Assembly: GCF_900163865.1 (NCBI RefSeq)
Contig: NZ_FUKU01000027.1
Location: forward strand, 1 to 64,000
Direction: 5' to 3'
Length of the DNA stretch: 64,000 nucleotides
Source of the DNA: Sphingobacterium sp. JB170
GTDB lineage: Bacteria; Bacteroidota; Bacteroidia; Sphingobacteriales; Sphingobacteriaceae
Shown piece by piece: positions 1 to 9,620 of the stretch (position 1 is the first letter of the stretch; each line of letters begins with the position of its first letter). The position numbers and the translations under genes were made by a program. The notes beneath the pieces were generated by a model. The model worked only from the letters and a program-made list of their open reading frames with translations, ran no database searches and was not told where the DNA came from.

Positions 1-1
1 T

Positions 2-790
2 GTGGGGAATATGGAAAATAAAGGTGTAGAGCTAGCGATCAATGCAAAAGCTATAGACACCGACGACCTTGCATTAGATTTCGGATTTAATTTCACGTAC
101 AACAATAGTAAAGTTACGAATCTAACGGACGTTTCCGATCCTGATTATATGATTGAAACAGGCGGGATTTCTGGCAGTACAGGAAATAATATTCAGGCCC
201 ACATTATCAATCGGGCACCTAATAGTTTCCGTGTCCACAAACAGGTATACAACGAAGAAGGTCTACCTATTGAGGGTGTATACGAGGATTTGAATAAGGA
301 CGGTATAATCAACGACAACGACCGTTATTTTTACAAATCTCCTGTACCGGATTATATGCTGGGCTTCACAACACAGGTTCGCTATAAAAAATGGTCATTA
401 TCGACGGTGTTACGCGCGAACATTGGAAATTACATCTACGATAATATTTCATCCAACTTTGGTAGCCAATACAATGTGCTAGACCCCAACGGTCCGATTA
501 ACAATGCACCAGTATCCTTTTTAGATACTAAATTCTTACAAAAACAGTATACGAGTGACTATTACATTCATAATGCTTCATTTTTAAAGATGGATAACTT
601 GTCGTTGAGTTATGCGGCTGGTAGCATATTCCCAAATGGAATCGGTCAGCTTACTGTATCAGCGAACGTTCAAAACGTGTTCACCGTATCCAAATACAAA
701 GGAGTTGATCCGGAGATAAGTAACGGAATTGACAATCGCTTCTATCCAAGACCACGGACATTCGTTCTTGGACTAAATCTAGGTTTTTAA
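2..790 (+). CDS. SusC/RagA-type TonB-dependent outer-membrane transporter, C-terminal part
   Basis: Open from the window edge, so only the last ~262 residues of a protein that is normally about 1000 aa are present. What is visible is the distal part of a TonB-dependent beta-barrel: alternating aromatic strands, the SusC-family stretch with an ENKGVE start, a DLNKDG-type calcium-like loop and a tail near FYPRPRTFVLGLNLGF ending in an aromatic residue, as outer-membrane barrels do. It is followed 18 bp later by a SusD gene and then SusE, GH13, beta-PGM, GH65 and MFS genes, so it probably imports maltodextrins across the outer membrane. Plug and any STN domain lie outside the window. The family is certain; the substrate is inferred from context. 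Confidence 0.93.
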   Translation: MGNMENKGVELAINAKAIDTDDLALDFGFNFTYNNSKVTNLTDVSDPDYMIETGGISGSTGNNIQAHIINRAPNSFRVHKQVYNEEGLPIEGVYEDLNKDGIINDNDRYFYKSPVPDYMLGFTTQVRYKKWSLSTVLRANIGNYIYDNISSNFGSQYNVLDPNGPINNAPVSFLDTKFLQKQYTSDYYIHNASFLKMDNLSLSYAAGSIFPNGIGQLTVSANVQNVFTVSKYKGVDPEISNGIDNRFYPRPRTFVLGLNLGF

Positions 791-808
791 TATTTAAAGA
801 AAAAAGAA

Positions 809-2380
809 ATGAAACGGAACATATTTGCAGCAATTATTTTAGCTATAGCTTGTAGTTGTAGCCAAGACCTGAATTTAACGCCAACTAATGATATTACAGC
901 CGACGTGGCCTACAGCACGCCGGAAGGATATAAGAAGGCATTGGCGAAAGTGTATGGAAGTTTTGCAGTAACAAGTGGGAAAGGCCCTGGCGATAGTGAT
1001 CTTGGTGGGATTGATGCGGGCACTTCGGACTTTTTACGTTTGTATTGGAACGCTCAGGAGCTCGCTAGTGATGAAGGTATTTGCACATGGCTGGGTGATC
1101 CAGGGGTAGCGGATCTGAATTACATGACATGGAATTCCAGTCACATTATGCTACGCGGGCTATATACGCGTAGTTTATACCATATAACCGTAATCAATGA
1201 GTTTCTGCGCGAGAGCACCGATGAGAAATTAGCGGCGCGGGGTATTACCGGAAACGATGCCGAGCAAGTTGCAGAATACCGTGCGGAAGCCCGGTTCTTA
1301 CGCGCTTATCAATATTGGGTGCTGATGGATCTTTTTGGAAACCCTCCCTTTATTACCGAAGACAATGAGATTGGAAAAACGCCTCCTAATCAAATTATGA
1401 GGAAGGACTTATTTACTTTCGTAGAAAGTGAGTTAAAGGATGTAGAAAACGTACTTCCTGAGGCCCGACAAAATGAATACGCAAGAGCAGATAAAGGGGC
1501 TGCGTGGGCGCTTCTGTCCCGTCTGTATCTAAACGCAGAGGTTTATACTGGGGAGGCCAAATATACTGAAGCAATAGCTTACGCAAGCAAAGTTATCGAT
1601 GCTGGATATAGCTTAAAGGCAAACTACGCACATTTATTTACTGCAGATAATAATATCAATAATCCTGAAATGATTATGCCCATTGCATATGACGGTCAAC
1701 AAACACAAAATAACGGAGGTACTACTTTTCTTATAAACTCTTCTGTACATTCATCAATGACCCCTTCGGATTTTGGTATACCTAGTGGTGGTTGGGGAGG
1801 AAATAGAAGCCGCGCAACTCTTCCTGCTGTTTTTGATGACGCATCGGGAGCGACAGACAAAAGGGCGATGTTCTTTGGGAGTAATCCAAACATCGAAGAT
1901 CCCTCTGTTTTTACGGAAGGGTTAGCCATCACAAAATTCACAAATTTAACTTCCACGGGCGAAAACGGGCGATCCGTAAACGGAACATTTTGCTCAACAG
2001 ATTTTCCACTATTTCGCTTGGCAGAACAATACCTAAACTATGCAGAGGCGGTAGTAAGAGGCGGAACTGGAGGTTCAAATACACAAGCGTTAACTTATCT
2101 AAATTTGCTCCGAGAGAGAGCATACGGAAACAGTTCTGGAAACTTGTCATCCTTATCCCTCGATGGCGTTCTAGAAGAACGTAGCAAAGAATTGTATTGG
2201 GAAGCATTTCGTAGAACGGATCTTATTCGTTTTGGCAAATATACAAGTGGAAGTTATTTGTGGCCTTTCAAAGGAGGCATAGCTATGGGTAAAGCGGTAG
2301 AAGACTATAGAACGCTATTTCCTTTACCAGCAGCCGACCTGATTTCAAATCCTAATCTAGTACAAAACACTGGATACTAA
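809..2380 (+). CDS. RagB/SusD family nutrient-binding outer-membrane lipoprotein
   Basis: 523 aa. The N-terminus is a lipoprotein signal (KRNIF...AIACSCSQD) with the acylated Cys about residue 17, placing it on the outer membrane facing out. The SusD fold is shown by the TPR-like central part (AEARFLRAYQYWVLMDLFGNPPF, here cited by its AEARFLRA and LFGNPPF blocks) and the C-terminal ERSKELYWEAFRRTDLIRFGKY region with the final LFPLPAADL/NPNLVQN motif. SusD proteins close over the SusC barrel as a lid and bind glycan. The gene follows SusC by 18 bp and precedes SusE by 20 bp, consistent with one transcript. Starch-type substrate is inferred from the neighbouring GH13 and GH65. Confidence 0.95.
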   Translation: MKRNIFAAIILAIACSCSQDLNLTPTNDITADVAYSTPEGYKKALAKVYGSFAVTSGKGPGDSDLGGIDAGTSDFLRLYWNAQELASDEGICTWLGDPGVADLNYMTWNSSHIMLRGLYTRSLYHITVINEFLRESTDEKLAARGITGNDAEQVAEYRAEARFLRAYQYWVLMDLFGNPPFITEDNEIGKTPPNQIMRKDLFTFVESELKDVENVLPEARQNEYARADKGAAWALLSRLYLNAEVYTGEAKYTEAIAYASKVIDAGYSLKANYAHLFTADNNINNPEMIMPIAYDGQQTQNNGGTTFLINSSVHSSMTPSDFGIPSGGWGGNRSRATLPAVFDDASGATDKRAMFFGSNPNIEDPSVFTEGLAITKFTNLTSTGENGRSVNGTFCSTDFPLFRLAEQYLNYAEAVVRGGTGGSNTQALTYLNLLRERAYGNSSGNLSSLSLDGVLEERSKELYWEAFRRTDLIRFGKYTSGSYLWPFKGGIAMGKAVEDYRTLFPLPAADLISNPNLVQNTGY

Positions 2381-2400
2381 CACCAATTAAATTGAAAATT

Positions 2401-3411
2401 ATGAAACTTATAGGTATTAATATTATGGCGGCCGTCCTGATTCTTATCATAGGGGGGTGCCAAAAGGACGAAACAAAGCTTATTGCTTCCCCTGTTAGCG
2501 CGGCAGTACTTAACGCATCTGAATCCTCCGTCGTCCTCGCCAAAGAACAAGAGGATGAACAGGCAATATCTTTTCATTGGACACCAGCAGATTTTGGATA
2601 TTCTGCAGCGGTTACCAACGTGCTCCAAATAGCACCTAAAGGTGTCAATTTCCTGGGAGCCAAAGAAGTTACCCTCGCAGCGGGTGCTAGCGAAATTAAT
2701 TATACGACCCTCGAACTTAATGGAGTATTACTCGCTCTTGAGCTTCCAGTGAACACCCAGAGCGAGCTTGAAGTACGCGTAAAATCCACTATTGCGCCCG
2801 CTGTGGCAGCACAATATTCGAATGTATTAGCTTTAAATGCCACTCCATATGCTGCCATAAGTTACTTATATGTACCCGGCGCATACCAAGGATGGATGCC
2901 AGAAACAGCCGAAAGCCTAATCTCGCCTACAAGCAATGGTATATATACAGGAATTATTCAGTTTCCTGAGGTAGGTTCTATGTTCAAAATTACTCTAGAA
3001 AGAAACTGGGATAATTCCTATGGTGAGACTCAAAACGGTGTTTTGGCTCTAAACGGTGGATCAGATATTAAAGCAGCCTTGGCGGGGAATGTCGAAGTAA
3101 CAGTAAATACCAATGCACTTTCAATAACCTATAAGCTTCATACTTGGGGACTAATTGGTGATGCTACTGCGGGTGGCTGGGCGACAGATTCTCCGATGAA
3201 ATACGATAATACTACGCAGACATGGAAGGCGACCGTTGACTTGAAGAAAGGAAACTTTAAATTTCGTAAGAATAATGATTGGGGAACTAGTTACGGGGTT
3301 ACCGATGGTATTTTAACACTGGGGGGTGGCGATATAGCAATTGCCGAGGCAGGAACCTACAATATTACCCTTGACGTAACAAATGAAAAATATACGCTCG
3401 TTAAAAATTAA
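2401..3411 (+). CDS. SusE/SusF-like starch-binding outer-membrane lipoprotein
   Basis: 336 aa from the ATG at 2401; an in-frame TTG lies nine bases earlier. Lipobox at residues ~15-18 (IGGCQ) predicts a surface lipoprotein. Residues ~20-145 resemble the SusE N-terminal immunoglobulin-like domain (HWTPADFGY early, then repeated strands). Two tandem carbohydrate-binding-like domains follow (about 150-245 and 250-336), each with a GxW-type strand (YQGWMPE; GGWATDS) and a paired RxxWxxSYG motif (RNWDNSYG; NNDWGTSYG). The repeated tryptophans are the usual stacking residues for maltooligosaccharide. It lies between SusD and the GH13 gene. The family is confident; whether it is SusE or SusF-like is not decidable. 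Confidence 0.85.
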   Translation: MKLIGINIMAAVLILIIGGCQKDETKLIASPVSAAVLNASESSVVLAKEQEDEQAISFHWTPADFGYSAAVTNVLQIAPKGVNFLGAKEVTLAAGASEINYTTLELNGVLLALELPVNTQSELEVRVKSTIAPAVAAQYSNVLALNATPYAAISYLYVPGAYQGWMPETAESLISPTSNGIYTGIIQFPEVGSMFKITLERNWDNSYGETQNGVLALNGGSDIKAALAGNVEVTVNTNALSITYKLHTWGLIGDATAGGWATDSPMKYDNTTQTWKATVDLKKGNFKFRKNNDWGTSYGVTDGILTLGGGDIAIAEAGTYNITLDVTNEKYTLVKN

Positions 3412-3417
3412 TTACAA

Positions 3418-5265
3418 ATGGAAATTAACAAGAAATTTATCGGTATAATTTTATCCCTATTTACATTCGTATGTACAGATTCTACTCAGGCACAGACCGT
3501 ACAGCGCGTAGAACCCCTTAACTGGTGGGTCGATATGAAAAACCCGGAACTACAGGTGATCCTGTACGGTCAAAATATCGGTGGATGCCAGGTAAAGATT
3601 GATGCACAGGGTGTACAATTAAAGGGTAGTACAAGTGTTGAGAATCCGAATTACCTATTTTTAGATCTACAAATAGCTGCAAACCGCGAGGCAGGAAGCT
3701 TTCCTATAATCTTGTACCGTGGTAACCAGAAAGTGGCAACGATAAACTATGAGCTAAAAGCTAGAAATACAGGGATAAAAGCGCAAGGTGTTAATGCTTC
3801 GGATTTTATTTACCTACTAATGCCTGATCGATTTGCTAACGGCGATACGTCCAATGACATTATTCAGGGACTCTCAGAGACTGCATTAAACAGAGATTCT
3901 ATGTATTACCGTCATGGTGGTGATCTCAAAGGAGTGATCAGTAAACTCAATTATTTGCAAGATTTAGGGGTTACAGCGTTATGGATGACACCAGTGTTAA
4001 CCAATGATATGCCGCAAGCATCGTACCATGGATACGCTAATACAGAGAACTATCAGATCGACCCGCGCTTCGGAAATCTTGAAACCTATCAACAGCTGGC
4101 AAAAGAACTTCATAAAAGGGAAATGAAGCTCGTGCACGATGTCGTTCCGAATCATGTAGGGTTAAACCATTGGACTGTCCTGGACAAACCCTTCGCCGAC
4201 TGGGTACATGTCTGGCCTGAATTTACGCAAACCACCTATAAGGATCAGACAATATTTGATCCTTACGGCACAAACCAAGATAAAGAATTGATGGAGAAGG
4301 GTTGGTTTGTATCCACTATGCCTGATATGAATCAGCAGAACGAATTGGTTGCAAAATATATCACCCAAAGTCATATCTGGTGGATCGAGCAAATTGGCAT
4401 TGACGGTTTTCGAATTGATACGTATCCTTACAATGACCTTAAATTTATGGCCGCTTGGACCGATGCTATACGAACGGAATTTCCCAATTTTAGCTTCTTT
4501 GGTGAAACGTGGGTGCAATCTTCAGCCAGTCAAGCTTTTTACCTGGGTGGCCAAAAAGTAAATCAACAGGTCGATACAAAACTAGAGGGTGTGACCGATT
4601 TTCAACTAAATTATGCAATTGGAGATGCACTAAATAAAGAGAACGGTGGCGCAGACCGTTTATATTCAACTTTGGGATTTGATTTTCTATACCCAAAACC
4701 ACTAGCAAATGTAATATTTTTAGACAATCATGATAAAGATCGGTTTTTCTCCGTGGTAGGCGAAGATATAGAAAAATATAAATCGGCAATGAGTTGGCTT
4801 CTTACATCCAGGGGTATACCCCAAATATACTACGGAGCAGAAATTTTAATGAAAAACTTTAGCGCTCCTGATGGTAAAGTTCGTGACGATTTCAAAGGAG
4901 GATTTCCCAATGATAAAATAAACAAGTTTGCCAGCCAGGGCCGCAGTACGCAAGAGAACGAGATGTTCAATCATATACGCAACCTAGCACAATATCGTAA
5001 ATCCAATCCTGTTCTTCAAACGGGCAAAACGAAACATTATGTACCGCAACAAGATGTTTACGTCTATTTCCGATACACTGACGACGCGAAAGTGATGGTC
5101 CTGATGAACTGCAGTACTCAGGAAAGGGAGGTTCATCTTAATCGCTTTTCCAAAATGATTGGGCAATCAACCGGGATGCGTAATATTCAAGAGAAAAACA
5201 CTCAAAAGATTCCAAATTCTATATCTATTAAACCTAAGCAAACATTGGTATTTGAGCTAAAATAA
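3418..5265 (+). CDS. Secreted GH13 alpha-amylase/neopullulanase (SusA-like)
   Basis: 615 aa. A signal peptide ends about residue 26 (DSTQAQ), so the enzyme is periplasmic. An N-terminal beta-sandwich domain typical of cyclomaltodextrinase/neopullulanase (residues ~30-120) precedes the TIM barrel. All four GH13 regions are present: DVVPNH (I), GFRIDTYPY with the nucleophile Asp334 (II), FGETW with the acid Glu363 (III), and FLDNHDKDR with Asp439 (IV). A short C-terminal beta domain closes the protein. It would cut imported maltodextrins to maltose/glucose for the downstream phosphorylase. It starts six bases after the SusE stop and ends two bases before pgmB, so it is clearly in the operon. 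Exact bond preference (alpha-1,4 or alpha-1,6) cannot be read from sequence. Confidence 0.93.
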   Translation: MEINKKFIGIILSLFTFVCTDSTQAQTVQRVEPLNWWVDMKNPELQVILYGQNIGGCQVKIDAQGVQLKGSTSVENPNYLFLDLQIAANREAGSFPIILYRGNQKVATINYELKARNTGIKAQGVNASDFIYLLMPDRFANGDTSNDIIQGLSETALNRDSMYYRHGGDLKGVISKLNYLQDLGVTALWMTPVLTNDMPQASYHGYANTENYQIDPRFGNLETYQQLAKELHKREMKLVHDVVPNHVGLNHWTVLDKPFADWVHVWPEFTQTTYKDQTIFDPYGTNQDKELMEKGWFVSTMPDMNQQNELVAKYITQSHIWWIEQIGIDGFRIDTYPYNDLKFMAAWTDAIRTEFPNFSFFGETWVQSSASQAFYLGGQKVNQQVDTKLEGVTDFQLNYAIGDALNKENGGADRLYSTLGFDFLYPKPLANVIFLDNHDKDRFFSVVGEDIEKYKSAMSWLLTSRGIPQIYYGAEILMKNFSAPDGKVRDDFKGGFPNDKINKFASQGRSTQENEMFNHIRNLAQYRKSNPVLQTGKTKHYVPQQDVYVYFRYTDDAKVMVLMNCSTQEREVHLNRFSKMIGQSTGMRNIQEKNTQKIPNSISIKPKQTLVFELK

Positions 5266-5267
5266 CT

Positions 5268-5921
5268 ATGAGTACTACATCTTTAATTAAACAGGCAGAC
5301 GCAGTAATTTTTGATTTAGATGGTGTTCTTGTTGACACCGCAGTATTTCATTTTAAGGCATGGCAAAGACTAGCCAAAAGCTTTGGATTTAATTTTACTA
5401 CCGCTGATAACGAACAGCTTAAAGGGATTAGCCGAATGGACTCTTTAGACCTCATTATTAATTGGGCGAAACTCCAGCCGACATCACTAGAGCGACTTGC
5501 ATACGCAGAGCAAAAAAATATCTGGTATTTAGAACTCGTAGAACAAATGACAAAAGGAGAGGTGCTGCCCGGGTGTATCGAGCTATTGGATTATCTACGG
5601 CGATCCGGTAAGAAGGTCGCACTTGGTTCGGCCAGTAAAAATGCAAAACTAATCTTGAACAAAACAGGCATTATCGACTACTTCGATGCGATCGTTGATG
5701 GAAATGCAGTCACGCACTCCAAACCTGATCCCGAGGTTTTTCTACTTGGTGCAAGACAGCTTGGAGTCGTTCCAGAGAAATGTTTAGTTTTTGAAGATGC
5801 ACAGGCAGGAATTCAAGCAGCAAAAAGTGCGGGTATGAATGTAATCGCGGTGGATAGAGAGCGAACGCTTACCTCGTATGACGCGCGGTTAGACGAGTTA
5901 ACAGAAATAGAATACAGCTAG
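5268..5921 (+). CDS. pgmB: Beta-phosphoglucomutase (HAD superfamily)
   Basis: 217 aa, the normal family length. It interconverts beta-glucose-1-phosphate and glucose-6-phosphate, the step after inverting phosphorolysis of maltose by GH65. HAD motif I VIFDLDGVLVDT carries the phosphorylated Asp16 and the general acid/base Asp18. The cap begins with the HFKAWQ element and RMDSLD substrate loop. Motif II is GSASKN, motif III is HSKPDPEVF and motif IV is FEDAQAGIQAA. The gene lies two bases after the GH13 stop and seven bases before the GH65 gene, the expected partner. A general HAD sugar phosphatase is the alternative, but motif and context together favour beta-PGM. Confidence 0.95.
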   Translation: MSTTSLIKQADAVIFDLDGVLVDTAVFHFKAWQRLAKSFGFNFTTADNEQLKGISRMDSLDLIINWAKLQPTSLERLAYAEQKNIWYLELVEQMTKGEVLPGCIELLDYLRRSGKKVALGSASKNAKLILNKTGIIDYFDAIVDGNAVTHSKPDPEVFLLGARQLGVVPEKCLVFEDAQAGIQAAKSAGMNVIAVDRERTLTSYDARLDELTEIEYS

Positions 5922-5928
5922 ACGACAA

Positions 5929-8217
5929 ATGAAAAACAATATAAAATTGGATCCTTGGCATATCATTGAAGAGGAATTTCCCGGCGCACATAACGAGTTA
6001 TCGGAAAGTATATTTTCGATTGGAAATGGGAGGATGGGACAACGCGCTAATTTTGAAGAGGGGTTTTCCGGAAATACACTTCAAGGTTCCTACATTGCCG
6101 GTGTATATTACCCCGATAAAACGCGGGTCGGATGGTGGAAAAATGGATATCCAGAGTACTTTGCGAAAGTCATCAACTCTATTCACTGGATTGGGTTAGA
6201 TATCGTTGTCAATGGACAGCAACTAGATCTAGAAAATTGTCATATAAAAAAATTCTCTCGTCGGTTAGATATGCAAAAAGGTGTATTACACCGCTCATTT
6301 GTTGCACAAATGCCGAATGGAATAGAGATTCAGGTTAATGCAATTCGTCTATTTCACATGTTTAAAACACAGACAGCGTCTTTGCAATATAACCTTACAG
6401 TCCTTAACAGCAATATTGATATACAAGTTTCTTCAATCCTTAACGGAGACGTAGCGAACAGAGACAGCAATTATGATGAAAAATTTTGGATAGAACTTGA
6501 TCGATCTTTAGAACCCGATATGCGGCTTCGAATGGAGACCAAAAAGACAAATTTTCAAGTGGAGACACTATTACACACCAGCTTTTTCATCGATAATGAA
6601 CCCCTGAGTAAAATTAAAAAGCAGGAAAGCCGCCATCTACTTCAGCATGTGTATGAGGGTGTCCTAAATAAGGACGCCACATTAACTATCGAAAAACGTG
6701 TAGCAATTTTAGCAACGACCAATAATCCACAGTCTATACTCCATGAAACTGCTTATCAAGAATTGGAGAGCATAAAAGCTCTCTCGTTTGAGATGCTACT
6801 AAGCCAACAGGCCGACGCGTGGCAAAAAATTTGGTCAGAAAGTGACATCCAGATAAAAGGAGACGTGGGGGCCCAACAGGCGATACGTTTTAACATCTTC
6901 CATTTGATGCAAACCTACACCGGAGAAGATCCGCGATTAAATATTGGTCCTAAAGGGTTTACTGGAGAAAAATACGGTGGCGTGACTTATTGGGATACAG
7001 AAGCATACTGTCTTCCTTTTTATATGGCAACACAAGATAGTGAAGTAGCGAAAAATTTGTTACTATACCGTTACCAACACCTTCAAAAGGCAATTGAGAA
7101 TGGTAAGAAGTTAGGATTTAAGGGAGGTGCAGCATTATATCCGATGGTAACAATAAACGGAGAGGAGTGCCATAATGAATGGGAAATAACTTTCGAAGAG
7201 ATTCATAGAAACGGCGCAATCGCTTTTGCGATCTACAACTATGTCCGTTATACTGGTGACACCAATTATTTAGCCTCGCACGGTTTAGAGGTTCTTATAG
7301 CTATCTCGCGTTTCTGGTCCCAGCGCGTAAACTGGAGTAGGGATAGGAATAACTACGTGATGCTTGGTGTGACTGGTCCGAACGAATACGAGAATAATGT
7401 CAACAACAATTGGTATACCAATACCATGGCTACCTGGTGCATGGAATATACGCTTGAGGTCCTTGCATTGCTACAGCGTGAATACAACGCGGAATATCTA
7501 TCGGTATTGAGCAAAGTACAGTTTGAAAATCAAGAATCAAAACAATGGCGGCACATCATTGATAATATGTACTATCCTGAAGATACCGATCGAGGGATCT
7601 TCTTGCAACAGGACGGTTTTTTGGACAAAGATCTTTCGCCAGTATCGACCATTGATGAACAGCAACGACCTTTAAATCAGCATTGGAGCTGGGATCGTAT
7701 TTTGCGTTCGTGTTATATTAAACAGGCCGATGTACTGCAGGGGCTTTATTTTTTGGAAGATAGATATACGACTGATACAATCCGTTCTAATTTTGAATTC
7801 TATGAACCACTAACGGTACATGAAAGCTCCTTATCTCCCTGCGTACATGCTATCTTAGCCGCTAGACTCGGAAAGCACGAAGAAGCCTATGCATTCTACC
7901 TACGTACCGCTAGACTGGACCTTGACAATTATAATAACGATACCGAAGACGGGTTACATATTACCTCAATGGCTGGAACCTGGCTTTCTATCGTGGAAGG
8001 TTTCGCAGGTATGCGTGTCAAAGATGGTATTTTACATTTCAATACTTTTATTCCTAAGCAATGGGAAAGCTATAGCTTCAATGTTCAATTTAGAGGCTCG
8101 AAACTTAGGATCCGCATCACGCAGTATGATTTTCAGGTAACTAGTAATTCAGATCAGCGAATTAATCTTATATTTAATGGTAAGCCTCTTGTAGTTGAAC
8201 CATTGTTAACACGATAA
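5929..8217 (+). CDS. Glycoside hydrolase family 65 disaccharide phosphorylase (maltose phosphorylase-like)
   Basis: 762 aa, usual GH65 length, no signal peptide, so cytoplasmic. It has an N-terminal beta-sandwich (to ~residue 270), a linker and an (alpha/alpha)6 barrel. The general acid is Glu486 in the GPNEYENNVNNNWYTN motif, which aligns with the catalytic Glu of characterised maltose phosphorylases; WDTEAYCLPFY and HQSSLSPCVHA-like (HESSLSPC) motifs form the phosphate and substrate sites. Family members invert the anomer, giving beta-glucose-1-phosphate and glucose, which explains the adjacent beta-phosphoglucomutase. Trehalose, kojibiose or nigerose phosphorylase activity exists in GH65, but the starch-type locus makes maltose the best guess. 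Confidence 0.92.
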   Translation: MKNNIKLDPWHIIEEEFPGAHNELSESIFSIGNGRMGQRANFEEGFSGNTLQGSYIAGVYYPDKTRVGWWKNGYPEYFAKVINSIHWIGLDIVVNGQQLDLENCHIKKFSRRLDMQKGVLHRSFVAQMPNGIEIQVNAIRLFHMFKTQTASLQYNLTVLNSNIDIQVSSILNGDVANRDSNYDEKFWIELDRSLEPDMRLRMETKKTNFQVETLLHTSFFIDNEPLSKIKKQESRHLLQHVYEGVLNKDATLTIEKRVAILATTNNPQSILHETAYQELESIKALSFEMLLSQQADAWQKIWSESDIQIKGDVGAQQAIRFNIFHLMQTYTGEDPRLNIGPKGFTGEKYGGVTYWDTEAYCLPFYMATQDSEVAKNLLLYRYQHLQKAIENGKKLGFKGGAALYPMVTINGEECHNEWEITFEEIHRNGAIAFAIYNYVRYTGDTNYLASHGLEVLIAISRFWSQRVNWSRDRNNYVMLGVTGPNEYENNVNNNWYTNTMATWCMEYTLEVLALLQREYNAEYLSVLSKVQFENQESKQWRHIIDNMYYPEDTDRGIFLQQDGFLDKDLSPVSTIDEQQRPLNQHWSWDRILRSCYIKQADVLQGLYFLEDRYTTDTIRSNFEFYEPLTVHESSLSPCVHAILAARLGKHEEAYAFYLRTARLDLDNYNNDTEDGLHITSMAGTWLSIVEGFAGMRVKDGILHFNTFIPKQWESYSFNVQFRGSKLRIRITQYDFQVTSNSDQRINLIFNGKPLVVEPLLTR

Positions 8218-8224
8218 ATTATCC

Positions 8225-9562
8225 ATGTTAAAAAACATCGAAAAGCCGATATTAACGACGTCCCAAATCATAAATATGAGTATGGGATTCTTAGGAATTC
8301 AAATGGGGTTTGCATTGCAAAATAGTAATGCCTCACGCATATTACAGATATTTGGCGCAGACGTAGAGCATCTTTCTCTATTCTGGCTGGCTGCGCCGAT
8401 AACAGGGATGCTCGTGCAGCCGATTGTTGGTCACTATAGTGATAGAACATGGACGAGATTGGGGCGGCGGCGGCCATTTTTTTTAGTCGGAGCAGTTCTA
8501 ACGGCTATCGCTTTGACGTTTATGCCCAATATCGCTTTATTTACGACATTATTACCCCCCTTGCTAGTAGGAGCGGGCATGTTAATGATTATGGATGCCT
8601 CCATAAATATCACCATGGAACCATTCCGTGCGCTGATAGGTGATAATTTGCCCAGTTCGCAACGCAGTTTAGGATTTTCAGTTCAAACGGTGCTTATCGG
8701 TATCGGAGCAGTTATAGGGTCTGCATTGCCTTATTTATTCGGGAAATATTTTGAGATCTCGACCCACAGCGGAACAGGAATCGTTCCCCAAAATGTCTTG
8801 TACTCGTTCTATTTCGGAGCAATTATACTTTTAATTTCTGTTCTATGGACCGTCTTCACCACGAAGGAATATAAGCCCAGCGAATTAGAAGCTTTCGAGC
8901 GAGCGAGTACAGAGCAGGCATCCGTAGAAAAGAAAAGTGGATTACTTACTATTATAGAGGATTTTAAAAAGATGCCTGCTACCATGCGTAAGCTGGGGTG
9001 GGTACAATTCTTTTCTTGGTTCGCTTTGTTTATGATGTGGGTATATATGACGCCGGCTGTTGCAGACCACGTTTTTTATAAACAACAGGGCGACAGGGAT
9101 CAATTGTATTCACAAGCTGCCGACTGGGTAGGGATACTGTTTGGTGTCTACAATGGGATATCTGCTGTTTACGCTATTTTTCTTCCCCGTTTGGTTCACC
9201 AATGGGGAAGGGTCAAATGCCATAGTTTTGCACTTTTGGTTGGGGGCATTTCTTTGTTATCCCTGTTTCTTATTGATTCTCCAACACTATTGATTTTACC
9301 TATGATCGGTATCGGTATTGCTTGGGGAAGCATATTGACAATGCCTTATGCTATTCTCAGCGATAGTCTTCCTGGGTCAAAAATGGGGGTTTATATGGGG
9401 ATATTTAATTTCTTTATAACCTTCCCACAAATTGTATGCGGTTTTTTTGGCGGGCTTATTATTAAAACATTTTTCAATAATGTAGCCATTTACGGGATAA
9501 TGCTTGGCGGATTATTTATGTTATTAGGGGCGATCGCTATGCGCCGGATTCCAGAGAAGTAG
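8225..9562 (+). CDS. MFS sugar permease, SLC45/GPH-like (maltose/sucrose type)
   Basis: 445 aa with about 12 hydrophobic segments; inner membrane. The loop after helix 2 reads GHYSDRTWTRLGRRRPFFLVGA, matching the GRRRPF signature of the SLC45 sucrose/maltose symporter group and relatives rather than generic MFS. It starts seven bases after the GH65 gene and is the last gene before a strong bidirectional terminator at 9580-9613. In this operon the likely role is proton-coupled uptake of maltose or small maltodextrins from the periplasm to the GH65 phosphorylase. Family confident; substrate by context. Confidence 0.9.
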   Translation: MLKNIEKPILTTSQIINMSMGFLGIQMGFALQNSNASRILQIFGADVEHLSLFWLAAPITGMLVQPIVGHYSDRTWTRLGRRRPFFLVGAVLTAIALTFMPNIALFTTLLPPLLVGAGMLMIMDASINITMEPFRALIGDNLPSSQRSLGFSVQTVLIGIGAVIGSALPYLFGKYFEISTHSGTGIVPQNVLYSFYFGAIILLISVLWTVFTTKEYKPSELEAFERASTEQASVEKKSGLLTIIEDFKKMPATMRKLGWVQFFSWFALFMMWVYMTPAVADHVFYKQQGDRDQLYSQAADWVGILFGVYNGISAVYAIFLPRLVHQWGRVKCHSFALLVGGISLLSLFLIDSPTLLILPMIGIGIAWGSILTMPYAILSDSLPGSKMGVYMGIFNFFITFPQIVCGFFGGLIIKTFFNNVAIYGIMLGGLFMLLGAIAMRRIPEK

Positions 9563-9579
9563 AGGTCAGTACAAAGGAA

Positions 9580-9620
9580 CGAGCGCTGAAATAGAATATC
9601 TCTTCAGCGCTCGATTTTAT
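9580..9620. terminator. Bidirectional hairpin between MFS permease and clpB
   Basis: An 11-bp perfect stem (9580-9590 with 9603-9613, CGAGCGCTGAA and its complement) with a 12-nt loop, followed by ATTTTATT. It sits in the 57-bp gap between the converging permease and clpB genes and probably ends both transcripts. Confidence 0.8.
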
